6,281 nucleotides of DNA, taken from assembly GCA_035653295.1 (NCBI GenBank), contig DASRCB010000371.1, forward strand, positions 1-6,281. Direction: 5' to 3'. This DNA is from DASRCB01 sp035653295 (lineage in GTDB: Bacteria; Acidobacteriota; Terriglobia; Bryobacterales; Bryobacteraceae). The position numbers and the translations under genes are program-made. The first letter of the stretch is position 1, and each line of letters begins with the position of its first letter. The notes beneath the pieces were generated by a model, which was not told the origin of the DNA, did not search any database, and worked only from the letters and a program-made list of their open reading frames with translations. Below, one piece after another: positions 1 through 5,649 of this stretch.

Positions 1-1
1 A

Positions 2-124
2 GTGGTACAGCAGACGAAAGACGCCCAGTTCACTCCCGCCGGCGTGCTGCGACTGCCGGCCGACGGCCAGCAGCCGGCGCAGTTGCTGGATTTCCTGGCT
101 GCCCAACTCTCGGTTCTCGCGTAG
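2..124 (+). CDS. C-terminal fragment of an unidentified protein (5' end outside window)
   Basis: An open frame runs in from the left edge and stops at TAG 122-124, giving the last 40 residues of a protein. The tail reads approximately TPAGVLRLPADGQQPAQLLDFLAAQL; the segment after LPADGQQPAQ looks like a short amphipathic C-terminal helix. Third codon positions are mostly G or C, as in the other genes here. I do not recognise the family. The alternative is a minus-strand frame over the same bases, containing a Q/R/L-rich helix (ENRELGSQEIQQLRRLLAV). That frame is also open and GC3-rich, but an in-frame stop lies just upstream and I find no ATG or GTG start in it before position 1, so I prefer the plus strand. 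If so, this gene converges on the GlcG-family gene. Confidence 0.4.
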   Translation: MVQQTKDAQFTPAGVLRLPADGQQPAQLLDFLAAQLSVLA

Positions 125-140
125 AAAGGTCTTGTGGGGG

Positions 141-173
141 GCAGGTCTCGGCCTGCGGCGGGCTCAGCCCGCC
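141..173. terminator. Two tandem hairpins between convergent genes, possible bidirectional terminator
   Basis: Two inverted repeats abut. The first has arms GCAGG (141-145) and CCTGC (152-156) around a 6-base loop. The second is GGCGGGC (157-163), loop TCA, GCCCGCC (167-173), a perfect 7-bp GC stem. The pair lies 16 bases from the plus-strand stop at 124 and 16 bases from the minus-strand stop at 190, a symmetric position between converging genes. There is no T tract on either side, so a classical Rho-independent terminator is not proven. A dispersed palindromic intergenic repeat is the main alternative. Confidence 0.45.
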
Positions 174-189
174 AGCGGCGCACCGACAC

Positions 190-585
190 TCAGAACGCTT
201 CCGCGCCGGCCTCGGCGACAGAATGGTCCTGCTTGCCGCTGCCGCCGCTCACGCCGATCGCGCCCACCACTTTGCCTCCGTCCTTGAGAGGCATCCCGCC
301 GGCGAAAATCATGATGCGGCCGTGATTGGAAACGTGAATACCGAAGAAGTCCGTGCCCGGCTGACTGAGCTCCGAAAGTTCTTTGGTGGTGATGTCGAAA
401 GCCCGCGAGGTGAAGGCTTTGTTGATGGCGATGTCGATGCTGCCAAGCCATGCGCCTTCCATTCGTTCGAAGGCCAGCAGGTTCCCGCCCTCGTCCACTA
501 CGGCGATGTTCATCGGCTGGCCGATTTCGGAGGCCTTCTTCTCCGCGGCGGCGATCACTTTGCGTGCGCGTTCCAGGGTCATCAT
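190..585 (-). CDS. GlcG/HbpS (DUF336) family protein
   Basis: This 131-residue protein matches the GlcG/HbpS-like family along its whole length. Family hallmarks in order (numbered from the start at 585) are the N-terminal helix LERARKVIAAAEKKA (4-18), the strand-turn NIAVVDEGGNLLAF (26-39), RMEGAWLGSIDIAINKA (41-57), SQPG (74-77), the GG-containing segment FAGGMPL (94-100), and the closing VVGAIGVSGGSGKQD (106-120). The family includes the extracellular haem-binding HbpS and GlcG encoded in glycolate oxidase operons; the molecular role of most members is unknown. No signal peptide is visible, so a cytosolic location is inferred. Two consecutive ATG codons (583-585 and 580-582) begin the conserved region; neither has a strong Shine-Dalgarno. 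The frame also extends to an ATG at 669, but the extra 28 residues are Arg-rich and unlike the family. The gene is the last on the minus strand, 139 bases after the GH20 gene. Confidence 0.85.
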   Translation of the reverse strand: MMTLERARKVIAAAEKKASEIGQPMNIAVVDEGGNLLAFERMEGAWLGSIDIAINKAFTSRAFDITTKELSELSQPGTDFFGIHVSNHGRIMIFAGGMPLKDGGKVVGAIGVSGGSGKQDHSVAEAGAEAF

Positions 586-724
586 GTACCGAAGTGGACG
601 CGCCGCCGATAAAACCGTTGCACTAAGCCGGGCATCCGTGTCGTTGCGGAAGCGAGCGCTGCATCGCATGCTGAGCGAATCCAGGCAACTGCGCGGCTAC
701 CGCCGTCGTTGTCTGGCCCACAGT
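586..724 (-). other. Gap between GH20 and GlcG-family genes
   Basis: This 139-base stretch separates the GH20 stop from the preferred GlcG-family start. The GlcG frame stays open through part of it (to 669). I see no convincing sigma-70 promoter, no strong terminator (only a 4-bp GCGG/CCGC stem at 693-703) and no RNA gene. The gap is long enough to hold an independent promoter for the GlcG-family gene. Confidence 0.3.
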
Positions 725-2962
725 TTAGTTCAGCGCTTTCCAGTTCAACGGCTCCTCGCGGGCCGGGAGATCGTGCGCGCGAGCATATTCGTTGCGGGCC
801 GACTGCACCCGGGTGTACCAATCATCCATGGGCAGCAGCAGTTCGCGATAAACCAGATAGCTCATGTCGACAGTGCGGTCCGGTAGATGATCTTTCACGT
901 CATCGAGCTCGTGGAGGAAGCGCCGGCCGTTCGCTTCTTCAGTTCGCGGCAGCCAGCTCTTGTACCAGGTATCGACAGCGCCGCGCAGGGCGGTATTGCG
1001 TTCATCGCGAATGCGGCGAGCCGCGTCGAGCGCCCGGTCGACAGCGGCAACGGCGTCGGCGTGATCGTTCTTCTGCGCGGCCGACTGCGCCTGTGACAGC
1101 GAGCGGTCGATCTGTCCAAAGGCCTCGATCATGCGCAGGTTCTGCCGGCACAGCTGTGCTATGGAGATGAAGACTTCCAGGTTGTAGCGATTCGAATCGG
1201 CGGCGCGCTCGGCCGCATACAGCAACCCGAGCAGCTCGTCGTTTCCAGCTACGGCGGTTTCCGCGACGTCCAAACGGCGAGCATTCTCGCGCGACCAGTT
1301 GCCGTCGTACGCGAGGTCCGATACGCCAGGCGCGCCCGGCAGCGGGATGGCCTGATCGTGCGCCGGGCGCGGCGGCTTATAGATGCCCTCAGAGTAGCCC
1401 CAGATCGGTTTCCGCGCGGTGGAATCGACGCCATCCCAGGTACCGTTCCAAAGCTGCGCCTGATAGCTCATGAGCTGATAGATGCGATCCATGTTTTCGG
1501 CCGCCGCGCGCCCATAAAACAATGGATAGAACTCGCTCATCAGCTCGCGCGGATCGGGTCCGGTGGGATTCCAGCCGGTGGCGGGAATGGTCGCGTATCC
1601 CAGCCAGAATGTTTCGGGGTGCAGTCCCATATCGGCCCATCCGGCGACGAAAAGTCCGATCAGGTCGGAGTTGCGCCGCGCCGAATCGGCCTGGATCTGC
1701 CGCACGGCTCCGGCGACGCGAGGCTCGCCTCCGCGCTCGGCGTGCAGGTTGCGCGGGGGTGGCACGATGAAGTAATCGGGAAACAGCTTCTCTTCGCCTT
1801 CGGTGGAGGTGTAGATCATCTGGCGAATGCCGTGGGCGCGGTAGATACTGTCGAAATCGGGCCCGTAGGTCTCCCCGTTGATGATCCAGGGAGGCAGGGC
1901 GCCGATGTCGGATGGCTTCAGCGGGAACTCGCCCCAGATCACGACCGTCCGCCCGCGATCGTGCAGGTATGACCCAACTTTGGTGATAAACTCGGCCAAA
2001 ACGCGGCCGTTGCTGCCCAGTTCCTTCGCGCGGTTCGTCTCGTTGCATTGCGCGTTATCGGCCATTCCCGAGTAGTACGGCTCGTCGGTGGATAAATAAA
2101 TGTACTGCACGCCCTTGTTCGCCGCCAGCAGGTCGCCGAACATGCCTTCCATGAGCTTGTACGAATCGGGGTTGGTCATGCAGAGCTCGTAGTTGCTGTC
2201 GGGGAACGCGCGGAGCTTTGCGTATTCGGGGTGCTTGAGGATAAAGGCGATGTGCGCCGGGCCATCAAGGTAGGGGATGAGCTGCACGTGGTAGCGAAGG
2301 CCGTAGTCGGTCAGCTCCTGGAGTTCGGCCGGCGAAAGCGCGTACGGCTCGACGACTGCGGGAGCGCTGTGATACTCGAAATGCCCTTCGAGTTTGATGG
2401 CGAATCCGTTGATCTTGAAGAAGGCGGCCTGACGAAGCGCGCGCTTCAGCTCCGGGAGGCGCTCGAGGTGATGGGCATCGTCCCAGTAGATCTGCCGCAT
2501 GCGCAGGTCGGGCCAGTCCGTGATCTCGCCGGCGGGCAACGTGCCGCGATTGGCGAGCTGCAGCAGCGTTTCGACGCCGTAGAACAGGCCAGTGTCTGCA
2601 TCGGCGATGATGCGAACGCGCGAGGGTGATAGTTCGAGACGATACGCCTGCTCGGCAATGGCGGCGGAATCGCGATCCTGAGCGGGGCCGGCATTCACGG
2701 AGCCCGGCGAGATTTCAAGCTGGACCACCTTTGAGCCCGGCGCGCGGAGGCGCGAGCGCAGTTCTTCAATGGCGACCGAGTTCTCGCCGACTCCCTGGCC
2801 ACGCTGGACCGACCAGCCCGCGGGAAAATCGAAGTCGATGGGCTCGAGCTTTACTTGCCGTGGCTCCGGGATTACAGCATATCCGCGGGACAGTAGCGGC
2901 GAGGTCTGGGCTCTGGAAACAGCAGTGATGAGGACAAAGGCAACCGTCAGGAAGCGTGGCAC
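725..2962 (-). CDS. Secreted GH20-family (beta-hexosaminidase-like) glycoside hydrolase
   Basis: A 745-residue protein starting at GTG 2962. The start is chosen because it gives a good Sec signal peptide: Arg3, hydrophobic LTVAFVLITAV (5-15), then a probable cleavage at SRA-Q (18/19). No clear Shine-Dalgarno is visible. Residues about 28-140 resemble the GH20 N-terminal zincin-like domain (IPEPRQVKLE at 31-40; GLFYGVETLLQL at 125-136). Residues about 153-450 form the TIM barrel: KINGFAIKL (183-191), LDGPAH (232-237, matching the GH20 DxPGH turn), the catalytic Asp-Glu pair in YLSTDEPYY (D293, E294), and VIWGE (341-345). In GH20 enzymes the Glu is the general acid and the Asp orients the substrate N-acetyl group. 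The usual GGDE is STDE here, and the usual Arg of the D-x-x-R-H motif is His164. Residues about 555-735 are largely helical, with a likely coiled coil at about 600-660. Probably periplasmic or extracellular; the substrate is unknown. Confidence 0.85.
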   Translation of the reverse strand: MPRFLTVAFVLITAVSRAQTSPLLSRGYAVIPEPRQVKLEPIDFDFPAGWSVQRGQGVGENSVAIEELRSRLRAPGSKVVQLEISPGSVNAGPAQDRDSAAIAEQAYRLELSPSRVRIIADADTGLFYGVETLLQLANRGTLPAGEITDWPDLRMRQIYWDDAHHLERLPELKRALRQAAFFKINGFAIKLEGHFEYHSAPAVVEPYALSPAELQELTDYGLRYHVQLIPYLDGPAHIAFILKHPEYAKLRAFPDSNYELCMTNPDSYKLMEGMFGDLLAANKGVQYIYLSTDEPYYSGMADNAQCNETNRAKELGSNGRVLAEFITKVGSYLHDRGRTVVIWGEFPLKPSDIGALPPWIINGETYGPDFDSIYRAHGIRQMIYTSTEGEEKLFPDYFIVPPPRNLHAERGGEPRVAGAVRQIQADSARRNSDLIGLFVAGWADMGLHPETFWLGYATIPATGWNPTGPDPRELMSEFYPLFYGRAAAENMDRIYQLMSYQAQLWNGTWDGVDSTARKPIWGYSEGIYKPPRPAHDQAIPLPGAPGVSDLAYDGNWSRENARRLDVAETAVAGNDELLGLLYAAERAADSNRYNLEVFISIAQLCRQNLRMIEAFGQIDRSLSQAQSAAQKNDHADAVAAVDRALDAARRIRDERNTALRGAVDTWYKSWLPRTEEANGRRFLHELDDVKDHLPDRTVDMSYLVYRELLLPMDDWYTRVQSARNEYARAHDLPAREEPLNWKALN

Positions 2963-2987
2963 GGGAGACGATGTTATCAGACGCGGC

Positions 2988-3344
2988 TTACGCGCTGTAG
3001 TGGGCGATCACGCGTGTGATCTTGCCTTCTGTGGACAGCTCCATGAACTCTGCGGTATGTGTTCCTTTCTGGTTGGTGTAGTAAAGGACCACGCTGTTCG
3101 CCCCGCAGAGCACGTCTTCCAGATGGAAGCGGAGTTCCGGGTAAGCTTCCAGGCCGCGTTGGAAATACGCCGTGAGAGCCGCCTTTCCGCTAACGGTTCC
3201 TCCTGGGGCGCCGAGGAGCTGGGCGGCAACGGGGGACGTCAGCTCCACCGAGTCGGCATAGTGCCTCATGATGAGCTCCAGGTCGTGAGCGTTCCAGCCA
3301 GCGACCCAGTCCTTTGCCAGCTTCCAGGCGTCGTCGCGGGTCAT
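2988..3344 (-). CDS. SnoaL-like / NTF2-like superfamily small protein
   Basis: The 118-residue protein has the layout of a SnoaL-like, NTF2-fold protein. It has an N-terminal helix ending in the family-typical WNAHD (17-21), then RHYADSVELTSP (27-38), where Tyr and Asp line the usual cone-shaped cavity. A G-to-K segment, VSGKAALTAYFQRGLEAYPEL (51-71), follows, and then strands carrying FHLEDVLCGANSVVLYY (73-89) and KITRVIAHYS (108-117). Members include polyketide cyclases, small isomerases and many uncharacterised cytosolic proteins, so no reaction can be assigned. The length is typical for the family. Its ATG (3342-3344) overlaps the MOSC gene stop as ATGA with no evident Shine-Dalgarno, which suggests translational coupling. 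The GH20 start follows 25 bases after its TAA, so the three genes are probably co-transcribed. Confidence 0.83.
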   Translation of the reverse strand: MTRDDAWKLAKDWVAGWNAHDLELIMRHYADSVELTSPVAAQLLGAPGGTVSGKAALTAYFQRGLEAYPELRFHLEDVLCGANSVVLYYTNQKGTHTAEFMELSTEGKITRVIAHYSA

Positions 3345-3988
3345 CGTGGTTCTGTTTGGCTGCGCTCCAGCAGACCGGCTTTCCAGCCTCCGAACAGAGG
3401 TGCACGGAGCGCGCGCTGTAAAAGCTCGGGATCGGTCTTTATTCCCCGGTAGAGCGCTACGACGTCGGCGATGCTGATTCCGTCAGCATTCCCGTCCAAT
3501 TTGTGGATGTGGTCGCCCGCGGCCAACTCGCCCTCCTCCACGATCGAAAAGTAGATCCCCGGCCGGCCGCTCGCCCAGAATCGCTTCACCATGTCCGCCC
3601 GATTGAACCGAATGCCGAGCTTGTAGCAGGGCATGCGCGGCTGCGTTACCTGCAACACCGCGGAGCCCACGCGATAGCGGTCGCCGATATTCACGCCTGC
3701 TTCGTCGAGCCCCGCAGTGGTGAGGTTCTCGCCGAACATGCCGGGCGCGAAATCGTCACGATCCGGCAACTCACCTCGCCAAAACGAGTAATGCTCCTGG
3801 GCGTACGCGTATACGGCCTTGTTCGGGCCGCCGTGGACGGTGAGGTCGGCCTGTCGGTCTCCATCGATGTTGTGCGCGCGGACCGCTACCCGGTCCGCGA
3901 CGGGCGACTTAAAGATGCTCGTCAATACAGTTCCGCCGTTCACCTCGATGCGCTTCGGAAGACTGACGTTGACGGAGACCACCTTCAT
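3341..3988 (-). CDS. MOSC domain protein, YiiM-like
   Basis: A 215-residue protein with a full MOSC domain and a C-terminal 3-alpha domain. Visible family motifs are TVHGGPNKAVYAYAQEHY (50-67), the FGENLT signature (85-90), VNIGDRYRVGSAVLQVTQPR (99-118), the conserved Cys121 in PRMPCYKLGIRF, and RPGIYFSIVEEGELAAGD (142-159). The 3-alpha domain is seen in ISIADVVALYR (171-181). In this family the conserved Cys is the expected molybdenum ligand. E. coli YiiM and YcbX use molybdenum cofactor to reduce N-hydroxylated compounds such as 6-hydroxylaminopurine; a similar detoxifying reductase role is inferred here. The start is ATG 3986-3988 (MKVVSVNVSLPKR), the family-like start, with a weak AGG just upstream. 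An extension to TTG 4027 would add an Arg-rich tail and is not preferred. It is the first gene of the minus-strand block, divergent from the Gfo/Idh/MocA gene. Confidence 0.92.
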   Translation of the reverse strand: MKVVSVNVSLPKRIEVNGGTVLTSIFKSPVADRVAVRAHNIDGDRQADLTVHGGPNKAVYAYAQEHYSFWRGELPDRDDFAPGMFGENLTTAGLDEAGVNIGDRYRVGSAVLQVTQPRMPCYKLGIRFNRADMVKRFWASGRPGIYFSIVEEGELAAGDHIHKLDGNADGISIADVVALYRGIKTDPELLQRALRAPLFGGWKAGLLERSQTEPR

Positions 3989-4052
3989 GAGCCTGTTTAT
4001 CAATGTTAGAGCGGTGCGCCTCCGCAAGGGAAGATTGTCTCGCGGCGGAATT

Positions 4053-4083
4053 TTGCATGATCCCGCCTGACGTCGGCTATGAT
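4053..4083 (+). promoter_or_regulatory. Candidate sigma-70-type promoter of the oxidoreductase gene
   Basis: In the 116-base divergent region (3989-4104), the plus strand has TATGAT at 4078-4083, five of six matches to the -10 consensus. A poor -35-like element (TTGCAT, 4053-4058) lies 19 bases upstream. A transcript from here would start near 4090, leaving a leader of about 15 bases that contains the Shine-Dalgarno GGAG (4093-4096), 8 bases before the ATG at 4105. On the minus strand, TAACAT (4008-4003) is a weak -10 candidate for the MOSC gene, with no matching -35. No operator palindrome was recognised. Confidence 0.35.
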
Positions 4084-4104
4084 CGCTGGAATGGAGATGA
4101 ATCG

Positions 4105-5439
4105 ATGAACCGGCGCAGTTTTCTTTCCGCCGCCGGCTCCGCGCTGGCGGCCGCGGGATTCGGGCTGGCCGATGGGAAGACGCGCCGCGTCGGACTCATC
4201 GGATCCGGCTGGTATGGCAAGTCGGACCTGCTGCGGCTCGTTCAGGTCGCGCCCATCGAGGTCGTTTCGTTGTGCGATGTGGACCGGCGGATGGTCGCCG
4301 AAGCCGCCGAGCTCGTCTCCACGCGCCAGCGCTCGAAGAAGAAGCCGCGCATTTTTCACGACTATCGCGATATGTTGCGCGAGAAGGACCTCGACATTGT
4401 CGAGGTCGCCACGCCCGATCACTGGCACGCGCTGGCCATGATCGAAGCGGTGAAGTCGGGCTGCGACGTTTACGTTCAGAAGCCCATCAGCACGGATGTG
4501 GTGGAGGGTCAGGCGATGCTCGCCGCGGCGCGCAAATACGGGCGCGTGGTGCAAGTGGGCACGCAGCGGCGCAGCACGCCGCACCTGGTGGAGGCGCGCG
4601 ACACCATCGTGCGCGAGGGAAAGCTGGGCAAAGTCGCGATGGTGGAACTCTGCTGCTACTACCACATGCGCGCGACGAACAATCCGCCCGATACGGCTCC
4701 TCCCCCGAACCTCGATTACGAATTCTGGACCGGGCCCGCGCCCATGCGGCCGTACAACGAACTGGTGCACCCGAAAGGCTGGCGCAACTTCATGGAGTAC
4801 TGCAACGGCATTCTCGGCGACATGTGCATCCACATGTTCGACATGACCCGCTGGATGCTCGACCTCGGCTGGCCGAAACGGATCTCATCGACCGGCGGCA
4901 TTTTCGTGGACCGCAACAGCAAGGCCAACGACACCGACACGCAGACGGCGACGTTCGCGTACGACGACATGAACATTGTTTGGCAGCACCGCACCTGGGG
5001 AGATCCGCCGGACCCGAAGTATCCCTGGGCGGCCATTCTGTACGGGGACAAAGGCACGCTCAAGGCCAGCGTGTACAGCTACGATTTCATCCCGGCTGAT
5101 GGCGGCAAGCCGATACATCGAGACGTCACGTACGAGCTGGAGCAGTATCCCGAGGACAAGACCGAACCGGAACTGGAGAAGCATGTGGCGCCCGCGATTC
5201 GGCATCATATGATCGATTTCCTCGCCGCCATCGACAGGCGCGGCCGGCCTGTGGCAGATATCGAGCAGGGCTACATTTCCACGGCGAGCTGCATTCTGGC
5301 GAATGTAAGCGCGCAACTGGGCCGGTCGCTCACCTGGGATGCGGCGGCGCAGCGCGTGGTCGGCGACGAAGAGGCCAACCGGCTGCTGCGGCGGCCGTAT
5401 CGCCAGCCGTGGGTGCATCCGGAACCGGACGCGGTTTAG
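4105..5439 (+). CDS. Tat-exported Gfo/Idh/MocA family oxidoreductase
   Basis: A 444-residue NAD(P)-dependent oxidoreductase-like protein. The start at ATG 4105 is supported by GGAG 8 bases upstream and by an immediate twin-arginine signal: NRRSFLS (2-8) followed by an Ala-rich hydrophobic stretch (9-20). The Rossmann domain follows: VGLIGSGWYG (29-38, GxGxxG pattern), the strand end CDVD (57-60) that usually binds the ribose, and ATPDHWHA (102-109). The family's EKP motif reads QKP here (125-127, in VYVQKPIST). The C-terminal alpha/beta domain has ILGDMCIHMFD (236-246), with the His243 position typical of the catalytic region. Family members act on sugars, inositols and related polyols; the substrate is not predictable here. 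A periplasmic location with cofactor bound before export is inferred from the Tat signal. tatA follows 27 bases downstream. An in-frame extension to ATG 4003 would bury the Tat signal and is rejected. Confidence 0.95.
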   Translation: MNRRSFLSAAGSALAAAGFGLADGKTRRVGLIGSGWYGKSDLLRLVQVAPIEVVSLCDVDRRMVAEAAELVSTRQRSKKKPRIFHDYRDMLREKDLDIVEVATPDHWHALAMIEAVKSGCDVYVQKPISTDVVEGQAMLAAARKYGRVVQVGTQRRSTPHLVEARDTIVREGKLGKVAMVELCCYYHMRATNNPPDTAPPPNLDYEFWTGPAPMRPYNELVHPKGWRNFMEYCNGILGDMCIHMFDMTRWMLDLGWPKRISSTGGIFVDRNSKANDTDTQTATFAYDDMNIVWQHRTWGDPPDPKYPWAAILYGDKGTLKASVYSYDFIPADGGKPIHRDVTYELEQYPEDKTEPELEKHVAPAIRHHMIDFLAAIDRRGRPVADIEQGYISTASCILANVSAQLGRSLTWDAAAQRVVGDEEANRLLRRPYRQPWVHPEPDAV

Positions 5440-5442
5440 GAT

Positions 5443-5458
5443 ATCCTGAAGTCAGGAT
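5443..5458 (+). promoter_or_regulatory. Hairpin overlapping the tatA ribosome binding site
   Basis: A perfect inverted repeat lies just after the oxidoreductase stop: ATCCTG (5443-5448), loop AAGT, CAGGAT (5453-5458). The 3' arm contains AGGA (5454-5457), the only Shine-Dalgarno-like sequence for tatA, 9 bases before its ATG. In a read-through mRNA the stem would hide the site, while ribosomes finishing the upstream gene (stop 5437-5439) could open it. No T tract follows, so a terminator is less likely. The stem is only 6 bp and could be chance. Confidence 0.35.
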
Positions 5459-5466
5459 TCCCCTGA

Positions 5467-5631
5467 ATGATTGAAGATCTTCTCCAACCGCGCCACCTGC
5501 TTGTGATTCTGGCGGTCGCCCTTTTCCTCTTCGGCCCCAAGAAGCTGCCTGAGCTCGGCAAAGGGCTGGCGCAAGGCATCCGCAACTTCAAAGATGCGTG
5601 GAAGTCGGGCGCCGATGGTCCCGCCGCTTAG
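5467..5631 (+). CDS. tatA: TatA/E family twin-arginine translocase subunit (54 aa)
   Basis: A short gene encoding the pore-forming, membrane-anchored subunit of the Tat system, which moves folded proteins across the cytoplasmic membrane. The translation starts MIEDLLQPRHLL. A transmembrane helix follows at about 11-22 (LLVILAVALFLF), then the family's hinge FGPKKLPELGKGLAQG (22-37) and the amphipathic helix IRNFKDAWK (38-46). The FG-x-KKLPELGKGL signature is diagnostic. His10 sits where E. coli TatA has its polar N-terminal Gln8, judged by distance from the FG hinge. At 54 residues it lacks nearly all the acidic and variable C-terminal tail of typical TatA (about 60-90 residues). The start is firm: TGA (5464-5466) lies in frame directly before ATG, and AGGA is 9 bases upstream. 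It sits 27 bases after a gene for a Tat-signal protein and 18 bases before a P-loop kinase gene, so co-transcription is likely. Confidence 0.93.
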   Translation: MIEDLLQPRHLLVILAVALFLFGPKKLPELGKGLAQGIRNFKDAWKSGADGPAA

Positions 5632-5649
5632 AGAAGCCTGCCTGGCACA

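Noticed and set aside
1..124. Minus-strand helical frame over the left edge
   Set aside because: It has an in-frame stop just upstream and no ATG or GTG start in the window, so the plus-strand fragment is preferred, though not firmly.
1358..2048. Long frames on both strands within the GH20 gene
   Set aside because: The GH20 frame has a signal peptide, domain order and catalytic motif; the others are Arg-rich overlaps.
2769..3452. 227-codon plus-strand frame opposite GH20, SnoaL-like and MOSC ends
   Set aside because: It crosses three well-supported minus-strand genes and has no motif or ribosome binding site.
3503..4009. 168-codon plus-strand frame opposite the MOSC gene
   Set aside because: It is the complement of the conserved MOSC domain; its composition follows the sense codons.
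3989..4027. MOSC protein extension to TTG 4027
   Set aside because: The added residues are Arg-rich and unlike the family; ATG 3988 begins the expected MKVVSVN strand.
4003..4104. N-terminal extension of the oxidoreductase to ATG 4003
   Set aside because: It would place the twin-arginine motif at residues 37-38 after a non-conserved stretch; ATG 4105 has a good Shine-Dalgarno and a normal Tat signal position.
4006..4833. 275-codon minus-strand frame opposite the oxidoreductase gene
   Set aside because: It is a GC-rich shadow of a clear gene, with His/Arg/Val-rich low-complexity composition and no recognisable motif.
4272..5099. 275-codon plus-strand frame inside the oxidoreductase gene
   Set aside because: It overlaps a strongly supported gene in another frame and is Arg/His/Gly-rich with no family features.
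5443..5458. Rho-independent terminator after the oxidoreductase gene
   Set aside because: The stem is only 6 bp with modest GC and no following T tract; RBS overlap is the better reading.
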